Positions 19,819-26,648 of a DNA stretch of 64,000 nucleotides are shown one piece after another. A program made the translations under genes and the position numbers. Numbering within the stretch: position 1 is the stretch's first letter; each line of letters begins with the position of its first letter. The notes under the pieces were generated by a model. The model was not told the DNA's origin. It did no database searches and worked only from the letters and a program-made list of their open reading frames with translations. Origin of the DNA: Sedimentibacter sp. (lineage in GTDB: Bacteria > Bacillota > Clostridia > Tissierellales > Sedimentibacteraceae). The stretch spans positions 1-64,000 of the forward strand of contig JAHDLA010000004.1 of NCBI GenBank assembly GCA_018436705.1, written 5' to 3'.

Positions 19819-19847
19819 TTGACAGATTAAAAATTTAATGCTATAAT
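19819..19847 (+). promoter_or_regulatory. Consensus SigA promoter of smpB-ssrA
   Basis: Perfect -35 TTGACA (19819-19824), 17-bp spacer and perfect -10 TATAAT (19842-19847), 28 bases before the smpB ATG. High-level expression is expected, which suits tmRNA. Confidence 0.9.
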
Positions 19848-19875
19848 CATCCTACACTCTACGGTAGGTGATTAA

Positions 19876-20328
19876 ATGGCTGCAAATACAAAAAAAATTG
19901 CAAGCAACAAAAAAGCATATCATGAATATTTTGTAGAAGATAAGTATGAAGCTGGAATTGTTCTTGTGGGAACAGAAGTTAAGTCAATAAGACAGGGTAA
20001 AGTTAACTTAAAGGATAGTTATGTAAACATAAAAGATGGTGAAGCCTATGTTTATAACATGCATATAAGTCCTTATGAAAAAGGTAACATTTACAATGTG
20101 GATCCTCTTAGACCCAGAAAGCTGCTTTTAAACAAAAGAGAAATAAGAAAGCTCATAGGGCTGATAACATTAAAGGGATATTCACTTATACCGTTAAGTC
20201 TGTACCTTAAAAACGGCCTTGTTAAGATGGAAATGGCAGTTGCAAAAGGTAAGAAAAACTATGATAAACGTCAGGACATGGCCAAAAAAGATGCCGAACG
20301 TCGCATGCAAAGGCGCGACGATTACTAA
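19876..20328 (+). CDS. smpB: SsrA-binding protein SmpB
   Basis: 150 residues, normal length. Family motifs are [33 protein letters not shown] split over the N-terminal half, [22 protein letters not shown] in the middle and the basic C-terminal tail [18 protein letters not shown], which mimics an mRNA in the ribosomal channel. SmpB carries alanyl-tmRNA to stalled ribosomes. Its RNA partner begins about six bases after the stop codon, so both come from the strong promoter at 19819-19847. Start ATG follows GGTAGGTGATTA. Confidence 0.98.
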   Translation: MAANTKKIASNKKAYHEYFVEDKYEAGIVLVGTEVKSIRQGKVNLKDSYVNIKDGEAYVYNMHISPYEKGNIYNVDPLRPRKLLLNKREIRKLIGLITLKGYSLIPLSLYLKNGLVKMEMAVAKGKKNYDKRQDMAKKDAERRMQRRDDY

Positions 20329-20334
20329 TATTTC

Positions 20335-20687
20335 GGGGGCGTAAATGGTTTCGACGGGGGTATAGAAGGAAGATAAGCGAGTCGTTGTCGCCAAACAACG
20401 CAAAAAGTGGCAACAAAATATAAACGCAAAAGAAAATAATAATTTAGCATTCGCAGCGTAAGCTGCTTGCTTGTCCCGCCCAGACGACCTGCAGTCTGAG
20501 TTGGGGCATCATTTGAAGCAGGGAACTGCATCAGGGGTTCTTCGACCTGATGTTGAATAATCGAAGATAGCCGATGTTATGGCCTGACGATAGGCAATAG
20601 CTGAGGCGAATTTAAAAGTATCGTCTGCACTCGGAGAAAGTCTTGTGGAAATATTTTCGGACGTGGGTTCGACTCCCACCGCCTCCA
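20335..20687 (+). ncRNA. ssrA: Transfer-messenger RNA
   Basis: The 5' end GGGGGCGTAAATGGTTTCGA and the 3' T-arm GTGGGTTCGACTCCCACC with CGCCTCCA form the tRNA-like acceptor (GGGGGCG with CGCCTCC, one G-U). The CCA end is not encoded: TTT follows the discriminator A at 20687. The tag reading frame runs 20426-20461 and gives AKENNNLAFAA-stop, ending in hydrophobic residues recognised by ClpXP-type proteases. Pseudoknot-rich sequence fills 20465-20640. One-piece tmRNA, about 353 nt. Confidence 0.97.
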
Positions 20688-20692
20688 TTTTC

Positions 20693-20724
20693 AAAACCAC
20701 GACAGAAATGTCGTGGTTTTTTTG
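20693..20724 (+). terminator. ssrA terminator
   Basis: Twelve-bp stem AAAACCACGACA / TGTCGTGGTTTT with a GAAA tetraloop and continuing T-run, directly after the tmRNA. Confidence 0.95.
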
Positions 20725-20873
20725 TGTCCGGCACATATACTAAAACCATTTTGTTATGATAGCAAATTATACCGCAATATTGTAATATTTGCTTGACCTT
20801 ATCACCAACAACGTCTTAATTTAATATAATGAAGCAGAAATAAATAAAACTTTGCTGAATAGGGGTGAATTTT

Positions 20874-22097
20874 ATGAATTCTTGCGGAGTTAATTATTTT
20901 CAAGATCCATATTGGAGACTTAAATGCTGTCGCTCTAGGTCTCAAGCAAATGGAATAGAATTTATCACAGGAATAGGTGAACCAACCTGCGCAATAGGTG
21001 GAATAGGTGATGTATATATTGATTTAACAAACGGTAATTTATACTATAAGACAGAGCAGCCCACAGCGCCCGTTGTGAGAGCTATACCTCTATATACAGG
21101 AGTCAGTCATAACGTTGGTTCTGGAGAAGCAGCTCCTTATGACGATATTCAAACTGCAATAGATGCTGCCAATGCCGGTGATCGTTTGTTATTAGTAGAC
21201 TCTGCCTATACGATTACAGCTACAATAAATGTAAATAAACCAATTACAATTCAAGGTCTTGGTGCGGGAATCACTACAATAGAAAAAACAGCTGCTGCAG
21301 GCGGAACTACTATGATCAATATTACTTCATCTAACGTTGTTTTGCAAGATTTAACATTGGTTCAAGATTATCCATCAACAGTAACTACTGAAGCAGTAGT
21401 TAGTATTAGTGGTTTAACACTTAATGAAATTTATATAGATAGTTGTGAAATTTTACCTTGCGAATTTGGTATTACAACCAATGCTGCAGAATTTCAAATA
21501 ACAAATTGTTCATTTGGTTATGCACCGTTAGCAGATCTAAATAATAGTTATAGATGTATTGCTATTACTGCTAACAATGGTACCAGTATTATTGACAGCA
21601 ATACATTTTCGGCTGAATCAGGCAACACGAGGTGCTATTTTACGGTTGTTACTAATTTGAGCGGTCCTTTACTTGGGCAATTGGTTGTAAGCAATAATGA
21701 GCAAGTTGCATCTTCATATACTTTACGCCACTTACTTGATATAGAAGAATTTGTCGGTAATGACTTTCAATTGTTTATTATTAATAATACAACAATATCA
21801 GAAGGAAATGTGCCTGTTCTTTTAGCTAATCCAGATTTAAGCATATTCAGATTTATTGATATCTCAGGAAACAGCGTACAAAATACAGCAGGTAAGGGAA
21901 TAGTTGGTATTGATTTTGGTTATACAGGTACAACTGATATATACGATTCAAATAATACTGTTGCTAATCCTAACTTTTCTGGTTCTTGGGCATCAGCTAC
22001 AGATCCTGAAAGTATTACTGTAGGCTATAATACTGCAGCTATTTCTACTGATCCTAATCTTCCGCTAGCAGCATGTTATTGGCTGCCACTTATATAG
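20874..22097 (+). CDS. Cysteine-tipped right-handed beta-helix protein, probable surface or spore-layer protein
   Basis: 407 residues from ATG 20874; a GTG at 20865 falls in the AGGGGTG site. The N-terminus MNSCGVNYFQDPYWRLKCC is short, aromatic and cysteine-rich, with no signal peptide. A GIGDVYIDLTNGNLYYKT element follows, as seen after collagen-like or tail/exosporium stalks. From about residue 85 the sequence reads as pectate-lyase-type beta-helix coils (DDIQTAIDAANAGDRLLL, repeated I-N-N-T/SNN turns). No catalytic residues are obvious. Lack of an export signal plus cysteines suggests a spore coat or exosporium component assembled from the mother cell. This is inference; a phage-derived fibre is the alternative, but no phage genes surround it. 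Confidence 0.6.
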   Translation: MNSCGVNYFQDPYWRLKCCRSRSQANGIEFITGIGEPTCAIGGIGDVYIDLTNGNLYYKTEQPTAPVVRAIPLYTGVSHNVGSGEAAPYDDIQTAIDAANAGDRLLLVDSAYTITATINVNKPITIQGLGAGITTIEKTAAAGGTTMINITSSNVVLQDLTLVQDYPSTVTTEAVVSISGLTLNEIYIDSCEILPCEFGITTNAAEFQITNCSFGYAPLADLNNSYRCIAITANNGTSIIDSNTFSAESGNTRCYFTVVTNLSGPLLGQLVVSNNEQVASSYTLRHLLDIEEFVGNDFQLFIINNTTISEGNVPVLLANPDLSIFRFIDISGNSVQNTAGKGIVGIDFGYTGTTDIYDSNNTVANPNFSGSWASATDPESITVGYNTAAISTDPNLPLAACYWLPLI

Positions 22098-22108
22098 CTT
22101 AAAACCAA

Positions 22109-22148
22109 AAAATCATAACCAATGTTTATGCGGCGGTTATGATTTTAT
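22109..22148 (+). terminator. Terminator of the beta-helix gene
   Basis: Twelve-bp stem AAAATCATAACC / GGTTATGATTTT with a 14-nt loop, 11 bases after the stop. Confidence 0.85.
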
Positions 22149-22217
22149 ATTTTTTATTTCTTAAATTATAAAAGTTAATTAAGTAAATAAAAAAGCAAAA
22201 AGTGTTAATTAAATAAC

Positions 22218-22246
22218 TTGACAAATCATTGATGGCTGTATACAAT
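22218..22246 (+). promoter_or_regulatory. SigA-type promoter of the FtsH-like gene
   Basis: Perfect -35 TTGACA (22218-22223), 17 bases, -10 TACAAT (22241-22246). Transcripts would carry a leader of about 180 bases before the start codon. Confidence 0.82.
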
Positions 22247-22352
22247 CATCAAATGATAGTAATTTTATGTATTAAAAAAAGAATTAAACAGCATTAAACA
22301 GGCAGAAATTTTATTTCTGTCTTCATAATATACATAAAGATTTCATCGAAGG

Positions 22353-22389
22353 AAGGATCGATCCTAATGTATTTGTAAGGTCCTTTTTG
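22353..22389 (+). terminator. Leader hairpin with T-run before the FtsH-like gene (possible attenuator)
   Basis: AAGGATC (22353-22359) can pair with GGTCCTT (22379-22385), followed by TTTTG. The left arm is also part of the perfect 12-base palindrome AGGATCGATCCT (22355-22366), so two exclusive folds exist. This lies 42 bases before the coding start and inside the transcript from the promoter at 22218. No known riboswitch or T-box core is seen upstream. Confidence 0.55.
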
Positions 22390-22430
22390 TTTTATATAAA
22401 AAATTAATTTAGTTGTAGCAGGAGCTAATT

Positions 22431-24248
22431 ATGAGTGAAAAAAACAAAAATGATAAATTAGAATTTATTATTTTTTATTACATTGCTTCAGTTTTTATTG
22501 TTATGTACATAAATTGGATGCTTCTTCCGGTTTTAGCAAAGCCGGTTATTAATACGTCTACGCAAGAAGAGTTTGAGAGGCATATTGATGCAGGTGAAGT
22601 TAGCGTTGTGGAAATATTGAAAGATAACATTTTGTATACTGTAAAAGATTCAAACGGTAATATAAAGCATTATAAAACACATTACAGTGATGCCAATGAG
22701 CTTATAGGCAGCTTAATGGAAAAAAACATTGAAATAGGTGTTGTAGAATTGAATAAGTCTGACTTTTTTCTTGTTTTACTGATCACTCTTGTGATTCCTA
22801 TTATATTTGTTACATATTACGGGATAAAGCTTAAAGAGAAATTAAATGGGAATGAAGGTTGTGCGGGCGAAACAAAGGATGATGATAAAGTAAAAGATAA
22901 AGATTCAAGAAATAAAACAACTTTTTGTGATGTGGCGGGGCAGGAGGAAGCTAAAGAATCCCTGATTGAAATTGTTGACTATCTTTCCTATACGGAAAAA
23001 TATAATGAAATAGGAGCAGTATGTCCTAAGGGAATACTATTGGTTGGACCTCCTGGAACTGGCAAGACGCTGCTTGGAAAAGCAGTTGCCGGTGAAGCAA
23101 ATGTTCCGTTTATTCCTGTTTCAGGCTCTGAATTTGTTGAGATGTATGTGGGAAGAGGAGCAAAAAGGGTTCGAGATTTATTTGATAAGGCATCAAAAAA
23201 AGCACCTTGTATCATATTTATAGATGAAATTGATACGGTGGGCAAGGCTCGTGGAATTGGTACCGGCAGCAATGAAGAACGTGAACAAACATTAAATCAA
23301 CTGCTTACAGAAATGGACGGATTTGAAGAAAATAAAGGAGTTGTGGTTTTGGCAGCAACAAACAGACCAGAAATCCTGGATCCTGCACTTTTAAGACCTG
23401 GACGCTTTGACAGGCATGTTCGTGTGGAGCTGCCTGATGTACAGGGACGTGTTGCAATACTAAAAGTTCATGCTAAAAAATGCAAAATGGAGCCGGACAT
23501 TGATTATAGTCTAATTGCTAAAGCAACGGCCGGTGCATCAGGAGCTCAGCTTGCCAATATTGTTAACGAAGGAGCACTTCGCGCAGTCAGAATGGGAAGA
23601 AATTTTGTCAGTCAGTCGGATCTTGAAGAATCTGTTGAAGTTGTATTAGCAGGAGAGCAGAAGAAAAATCAAATTTTAAGCCCAGAGGAAAAAAAGATTG
23701 TATCATATCATGAAATCGGACATGCATTGCTTGCAGCAGTACAAATTGACAGTGCTCCTGTGCACAAGATTACTATAATACCACGCACTTCAGGTTCTCT
23801 TGGGTATACTATGCAGATTGAAGAAAGGGACAAAACTTTGATTAACAGATCAGAGACAATTAATAAAATTGCAATGTTCTGTGCTGGAAGAGCTGCAGAG
23901 GAACTTGTTTTCGGAGAATGCACAACAGGAGCTTCCAACGATATTGAACAAGCCACTAAAATAGCCCGCGCAATGGTTACAAGATATGGCATGACAGATG
24001 AATTTGATATGATGGCTATGGAGACAGGAAGAGGTAATTATTTGGGAGGCAATTCACAGGTGACATGTTCACCGGAAACAGCCAAGGAAGTAGACAAAGC
24101 AGTGCTGTTAATTATTAAAGAGGCTCATCTCAAAGCTATGAAAGTTCTTAAAGAAAATGAACAAAAGCTTCATGAACTGGCAGAATTTTTATATCAGAAA
24201 GAAACAATTACAGGTGAGCAGTTTATGGATATACTAAATAAAAAATGA
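22431..24248 (+). CDS. ATP-dependent zinc metalloprotease, FtsH family (probable paralogue)
   Basis: 605 residues. Two membrane segments (about 10-32 and 105-127) flank a small extracytoplasmic domain with a truncated FtsH-type fold. The AAA module follows, with Walker A GPPGTGKT, Walker B IIFIDEID and the second region of homology ATNRPEILDPALLRPGRFDRH. The protease carries the zinc motif HEIGH, with a third ligand region DIEQATKIARAMV. It extracts and degrades membrane and soluble proteins. The classical ftsH usually follows tilS-hpt, while this gene stands alone behind a leader with a possible attenuator, so it is probably a second, conditionally used copy. ATG follows CAGGAG. Confidence 0.93.
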   Translation: MSEKNKNDKLEFIIFYYIASVFIVMYINWMLLPVLAKPVINTSTQEEFERHIDAGEVSVVEILKDNILYTVKDSNGNIKHYKTHYSDANELIGSLMEKNIEIGVVELNKSDFFLVLLITLVIPIIFVTYYGIKLKEKLNGNEGCAGETKDDDKVKDKDSRNKTTFCDVAGQEEAKESLIEIVDYLSYTEKYNEIGAVCPKGILLVGPPGTGKTLLGKAVAGEANVPFIPVSGSEFVEMYVGRGAKRVRDLFDKASKKAPCIIFIDEIDTVGKARGIGTGSNEEREQTLNQLLTEMDGFEENKGVVVLAATNRPEILDPALLRPGRFDRHVRVELPDVQGRVAILKVHAKKCKMEPDIDYSLIAKATAGASGAQLANIVNEGALRAVRMGRNFVSQSDLEESVEVVLAGEQKKNQILSPEEKKIVSYHEIGHALLAAVQIDSAPVHKITIIPRTSGSLGYTMQIEERDKTLINRSETINKIAMFCAGRAAEELVFGECTTGASNDIEQATKIARAMVTRYGMTDEFDMMAMETGRGNYLGGNSQVTCSPETAKEVDKAVLLIIKEAHLKAMKVLKENEQKLHELAEFLYQKETITGEQFMDILNKK

Positions 24249-24296
24249 TAATTAGTTTTTATGAAAATTTATAGTGCTATAGAGATTAAATAAATT

Positions 24297-24333
24297 CTCC
24301 TAGGGTATAAATAAGTTAAATTTATTTTAGGAG
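24297..24333 (+). promoter_or_regulatory. Hairpin masking the ribosome binding site of the selenoprotein gene
   Basis: CTCCTA (24297-24302) is complementary to TAGGAG (24328-24333), which is the ribosome binding site of the next gene. An inner AAATAA/TTATTT stem (24309-24314 with 24322-24327) supports the fold. A switch at the translation level is conceivable; the fold is AU-rich and unproven. Confidence 0.4.
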
Positions 24334-24340
24334 TTGCGTT

Positions 24341-24631
24341 TTGGCTATGGTGATTATTGATAATAAGGCCAGGGATTATATTCTAGAAAAAGGCGGTACT
24401 GCTACAATTGAAAAAATCAAGAGGTGTTGCACGTGAGCATCTGTAGCTTTGCCAAGCGTACGGTTAGGTGAACCGAAAGAAAAAATAGGGTATGAATTAT
24501 ATAAAATAGATTCTATGAATGTGTATATATCAAAAAGTCTTAAACAAAACGGAGAGAATGTTCATATAAAGCTCAGTAGCTTGTTCGGAATTTTAAAGTC
24601 TTTGAATGTGTTTGGATTTGAAATTATGTAA
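24341..24631 (+). CDS. Small selenoprotein, CC/Se motif family (in-frame UGA = selenocysteine)
   Basis: A single frame runs from TTG 24341 (or ATG 24347) to TAA 24629-24631, interrupted only by TGA at 24434-24436. The residues around it read IEKIKRCCT-U-ASVALPS, a CCxU redox motif. The parts before and after the TGA read as one continuous protein of about 96 residues. The AGGAG at 24329-24333 is 7 bases from the TTG but 13 from the ATG, favouring TTG. The NCBI family of CC/Se-motif (seleno)proteins has this size and layout (from memory); the HesB-like fold and redox role are inference. Just after the TGA lies a hairpin suited to be the bacterial SECIS. The reading 24449-24631 alone would be a truncated artefact. 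The organism's glycine reductase locus supports Sec decoding. Confidence 0.82.
24437..24477 (+). promoter_or_regulatory. Putative bacterial SECIS element
   Basis: Five-bp stem CGGTT (24461-24465) / AACCG (24471-24475) with loop AGGTG. The loop begins 30 bases after the TGA and has G as its second base; both match the general bacterial SECIS rules (apical loop roughly 16-37 bases downstream, guanosine in the first two loop positions). SelB binding is inferred. Confidence 0.6.
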
Positions 24632-24654
24632 TACTATTAAATTAATAAATTATT

Positions 24655-24684
24655 AAAAAAGCAGAACAACTTTCTGCTTTTTTA
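24655..24684 (+). terminator. Terminator of the selenoprotein gene
   Basis: AAAAAAGCAGAA / TTCTGCTTTTTT stem with a CAACT loop and T6 run, beginning 23 bases after the TAA. Its position confirms that the message ends with the full TGA-containing frame. Confidence 0.88.
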
Positions 24685-24697
24685 ATAGTTGTATATA

Positions 24698-24726
24698 TTG
24701 AACAGTATGCGATCAGGTGGTAAAAT
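24698..24726 (+). promoter_or_regulatory. SigA-type promoter of the homoserine dehydrogenase gene
   Basis: -35 TTGAAC (24698-24703), 17 bases, -10 TAAAAT (24721-24726), 47 bases before the ATG. Confidence 0.65.
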
Positions 24727-24773
24727 GATATGAAAACGTAACTATATATTGTATTTATGTTAAGGAGAAAAAT

Positions 24774-25823
24774 ATGGGAAAATGTGATATTAGTCTTGCG
24801 ATCCTTGGCTTTGGCAACGTAGGGCAGGCATTTGCAAGGCTGCTTTTAGAAAAACATGAAGAAATATTTGAAAGATATGGATTTAATATAAAAGTTGCAG
24901 CCATATCTACAGGAAGCAGAGGTTCATTGCTAAATAGCAACGGTATTCATTTAAAAAGAGCTTTAAAGGATATGAGTGAACTTGGCAGATTCAATAAAGA
25001 GAATCCAGATTGCTCAGTAATGAATTCTATGGAAATAGCGAAAAACGCAGATTATGACGTTCTTGTGGAACTTACCCCTCTTAAAATTTTTTCTGGACAA
25101 CCTGCGATAGAGCATATTGCATCAGCTATAGAAAGAAAAAAGCATGCAATAAGTGCAAATAAGGGACCTATTGCATGGGCATATAAAAACCTCAAAGAAA
25201 AGGCTTTAGAATATGGTGTAAAGTTTTATTTTGAAACGGCAGTAATGGACGGAACACCTGTTTTCAATCTTGTGGATGAAACACTTAAACTTTGCAAGGT
25301 AACAGAGGTTCGAGGAATTTTAAATTCCACAACGAATTTTGTTTTAGAAGAATTATCTAAAGGAAAAAATTATGATGATGTTATAATGGAAGGGAAAAAG
25401 CGTGGCTTTGTAGAGGCTGATCCTTCCATGGATATTGAAGGGTGGGACGCTGCAGCAAAAACAGCGGCATTATTAAATGTTTTAATGGATGCGAATATTA
25501 CCCCTTTAGATGTTGAGCGAGAAGGCATTGAAACAATTACTGTTGAAAAAATAAAAGAGGCAGAGAAAAGAGGCAATACAATAAAACTTGTTTGCTCTGG
25601 TAAAAATACAGAAGGTAAAATTGCAGCTAGTGTTGCTCCTCGGGAAGTGCCCAAAGGTACGTTATACGCAAGCATAAGCGGTACCACATCTGTTGTGAGC
25701 ATTACAACAGATTTAATGGGAACCATATCCGTTGTTGAGCACGATCCTGAAATCGAACAGACTGCATACGGTGTTTTCAGCGATCTCATACGAGTTATTT
25801 CAAATTGCTATCATAATAAGTAA
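24774..25823 (+). CDS. hom: Homoserine dehydrogenase (short form without ACT domain)
   Basis: 349 residues. The Rossmann motif ILGFGNVGQAFA opens the protein; the catalytic domain shows VELTPLKIFSGQPA, KHAISANKGPIAWAYKNL, GILNSTTNFVLEEL and EADPSMDIEGWDAAAK. It reduces aspartate-semialdehyde to homoserine, or works in reverse during threonine/homoserine breakdown. The C-terminal ACT regulatory domain of the long Hom proteins is absent, so feedback by threonine through that domain is not expected. ATG follows AAGGAGAAAAT. Monocistronic, with its own promoter and a shared bidirectional terminator. Confidence 0.9.
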   Translation: MGKCDISLAILGFGNVGQAFARLLLEKHEEIFERYGFNIKVAAISTGSRGSLLNSNGIHLKRALKDMSELGRFNKENPDCSVMNSMEIAKNADYDVLVELTPLKIFSGQPAIEHIASAIERKKHAISANKGPIAWAYKNLKEKALEYGVKFYFETAVMDGTPVFNLVDETLKLCKVTEVRGILNSTTNFVLEELSKGKNYDDVIMEGKKRGFVEADPSMDIEGWDAAAKTAALLNVLMDANITPLDVEREGIETITVEKIKEAEKRGNTIKLVCSGKNTEGKIAASVAPREVPKGTLYASISGTTSVVSITTDLMGTISVVEHDPEIEQTAYGVFSDLIRVISNCYHNK

Positions 25824-25837
25824 CTATTTTAAATTAA

Positions 25838-25876
25838 ACCGCCTTGCTTTAAACTTGCAACAAGGCGGTATTTTAT
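25838..25876. terminator. Bidirectional terminator between hom and the acetyltransferase gene
   Basis: Stem ACCGCCTTG / CAAGGCGGT (25838-25846 with 25861-25869) with a further inner TTGC/GCAA stem. T-rich on the plus side (ATTTTATTTTA) and, read leftward, TTTAATTTAAAA, so it can serve both convergent genes. Confidence 0.85.
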
Positions 25877-25877
25877 T

Positions 25878-26312
25878 TTAAAGCCTAGTTTTAAGAAAGA
25901 GGTTCAAGCTCACTTCTTTTGTGCTTTCTTCTATGGAAGTATCCTTAATTACAAAACCTGTTTTTTTATAAAATTTTCGGCCCTGCATGTTTTTTTCAAA
26001 TACTTCAACTTCTAAGGTATCAAATTTATCTCGGAATATATTTACTAAAGCGGTTCCTATTCCTTTCCTCTGATGAGCGGGATCGATGAATAGACCTCCA
26101 ATTGAATTATCAACCATTGATATGAAGCCCACTATTTTACCATTTATTTCTGCTACCCGCGTATCAGAAACAGGTAGAAATACATTTCGTATTTCTTTTT
26201 CTTCATTTATAAAATGTTCTTCAGGCAAAAAAGAATGAGCGATTTTACTTGATTTTTTCCATACGTCCATCATGCTGTCAACGTCATTAGCAACATACTT
26301 TCTAATTATCAT
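25878..26312 (-). CDS. GNAT family N-acetyltransferase
   Basis: 144 residues with the GNAT fold. The acetyl-CoA loop is DPAHQRKGIGTALV (about 77-90), preceded by GFISMVDNSIGGLFID and followed by FYKKTGFVIKD. It resembles YjaB/PhnO-like acetyltransferases of unknown small substrates. ATG at 26312 is preceded by AGGGGATAATA. Monocistronic and convergent with hom. Substrate unknown. Confidence 0.88.
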   Translation of the reverse strand: MIIRKYVANDVDSMMDVWKKSSKIAHSFLPEEHFINEEKEIRNVFLPVSDTRVAEINGKIVGFISMVDNSIGGLFIDPAHQRKGIGTALVNIFRDKFDTLEVEVFEKNMQGRKFYKKTGFVIKDTSIEESTKEVSLNLFLKTRL

Positions 26313-26453
26313 TATTATCCCCTTTTTTATAAAGATAGTATTATAATATAATTTGTGCTAAACAAATGCAACTATAATTTTTTTTTTACTATAAAATATA
26401 GCAAAATTCCAAATATTATTAATGTTTATAGATTAAAATAATGATGTAAATAA

Positions 26454-26579
26454 ATTTCATATATTTTACCAACAATTTATGAGTCATATATCTTTGTGGC
26501 ATATCCTAATCTTGTTTCATATGGTACGGTTCAAAGTAATCCTATATATGAACATCTAAATGCTATTTCAAAAAAATAA
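26454..26579 (+). pseudogene. Possible C-terminal remnant of a lost gene
   Basis: After a stop at 26451-26453 an open stretch of 41 codons with protein-like composition ends at TAA 26577-26579; its middle reads YIFVAYPNLVSYGTVQSNPI. There is no start codon or ribosome binding site. I do not recognise the family. It lies in the 336-base space between the acetyltransferase gene and the dockerin cluster, which otherwise holds AT-rich sequence without a clear promoter, only a GGAGG at 26632-26636. It may be chance. Confidence 0.25.
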
Positions 26580-26648
26580 TATAGGAAGAAAGGAGTTGAA
26601 TAGATAAAAAGAAATAGCGTAAAAAATTATTGGAGGCTACATAGTTAA

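Noticed and set aside
20194..20736. Several leftward frames over the smpB end and tmRNA
   Set aside because: They cover a structural RNA and have no ribosome binding site.
20335..22100. Integrated element at the tmRNA gene
   Set aside because: No integrase, no second copy of the tmRNA 3' end and no phage genes in the window; only one gene follows before an ordinary locus.
22253..22430. T-box leader before the FtsH-like gene
   Set aside because: No conserved AGGGTGGNACCGCG block or specifier loop was seen.
24449..24631. Separate 60-codon gene starting with TTG
   Set aside because: It is the downstream part of the TGA-containing selenoprotein frame, which has its own ribosome binding site and start further upstream.
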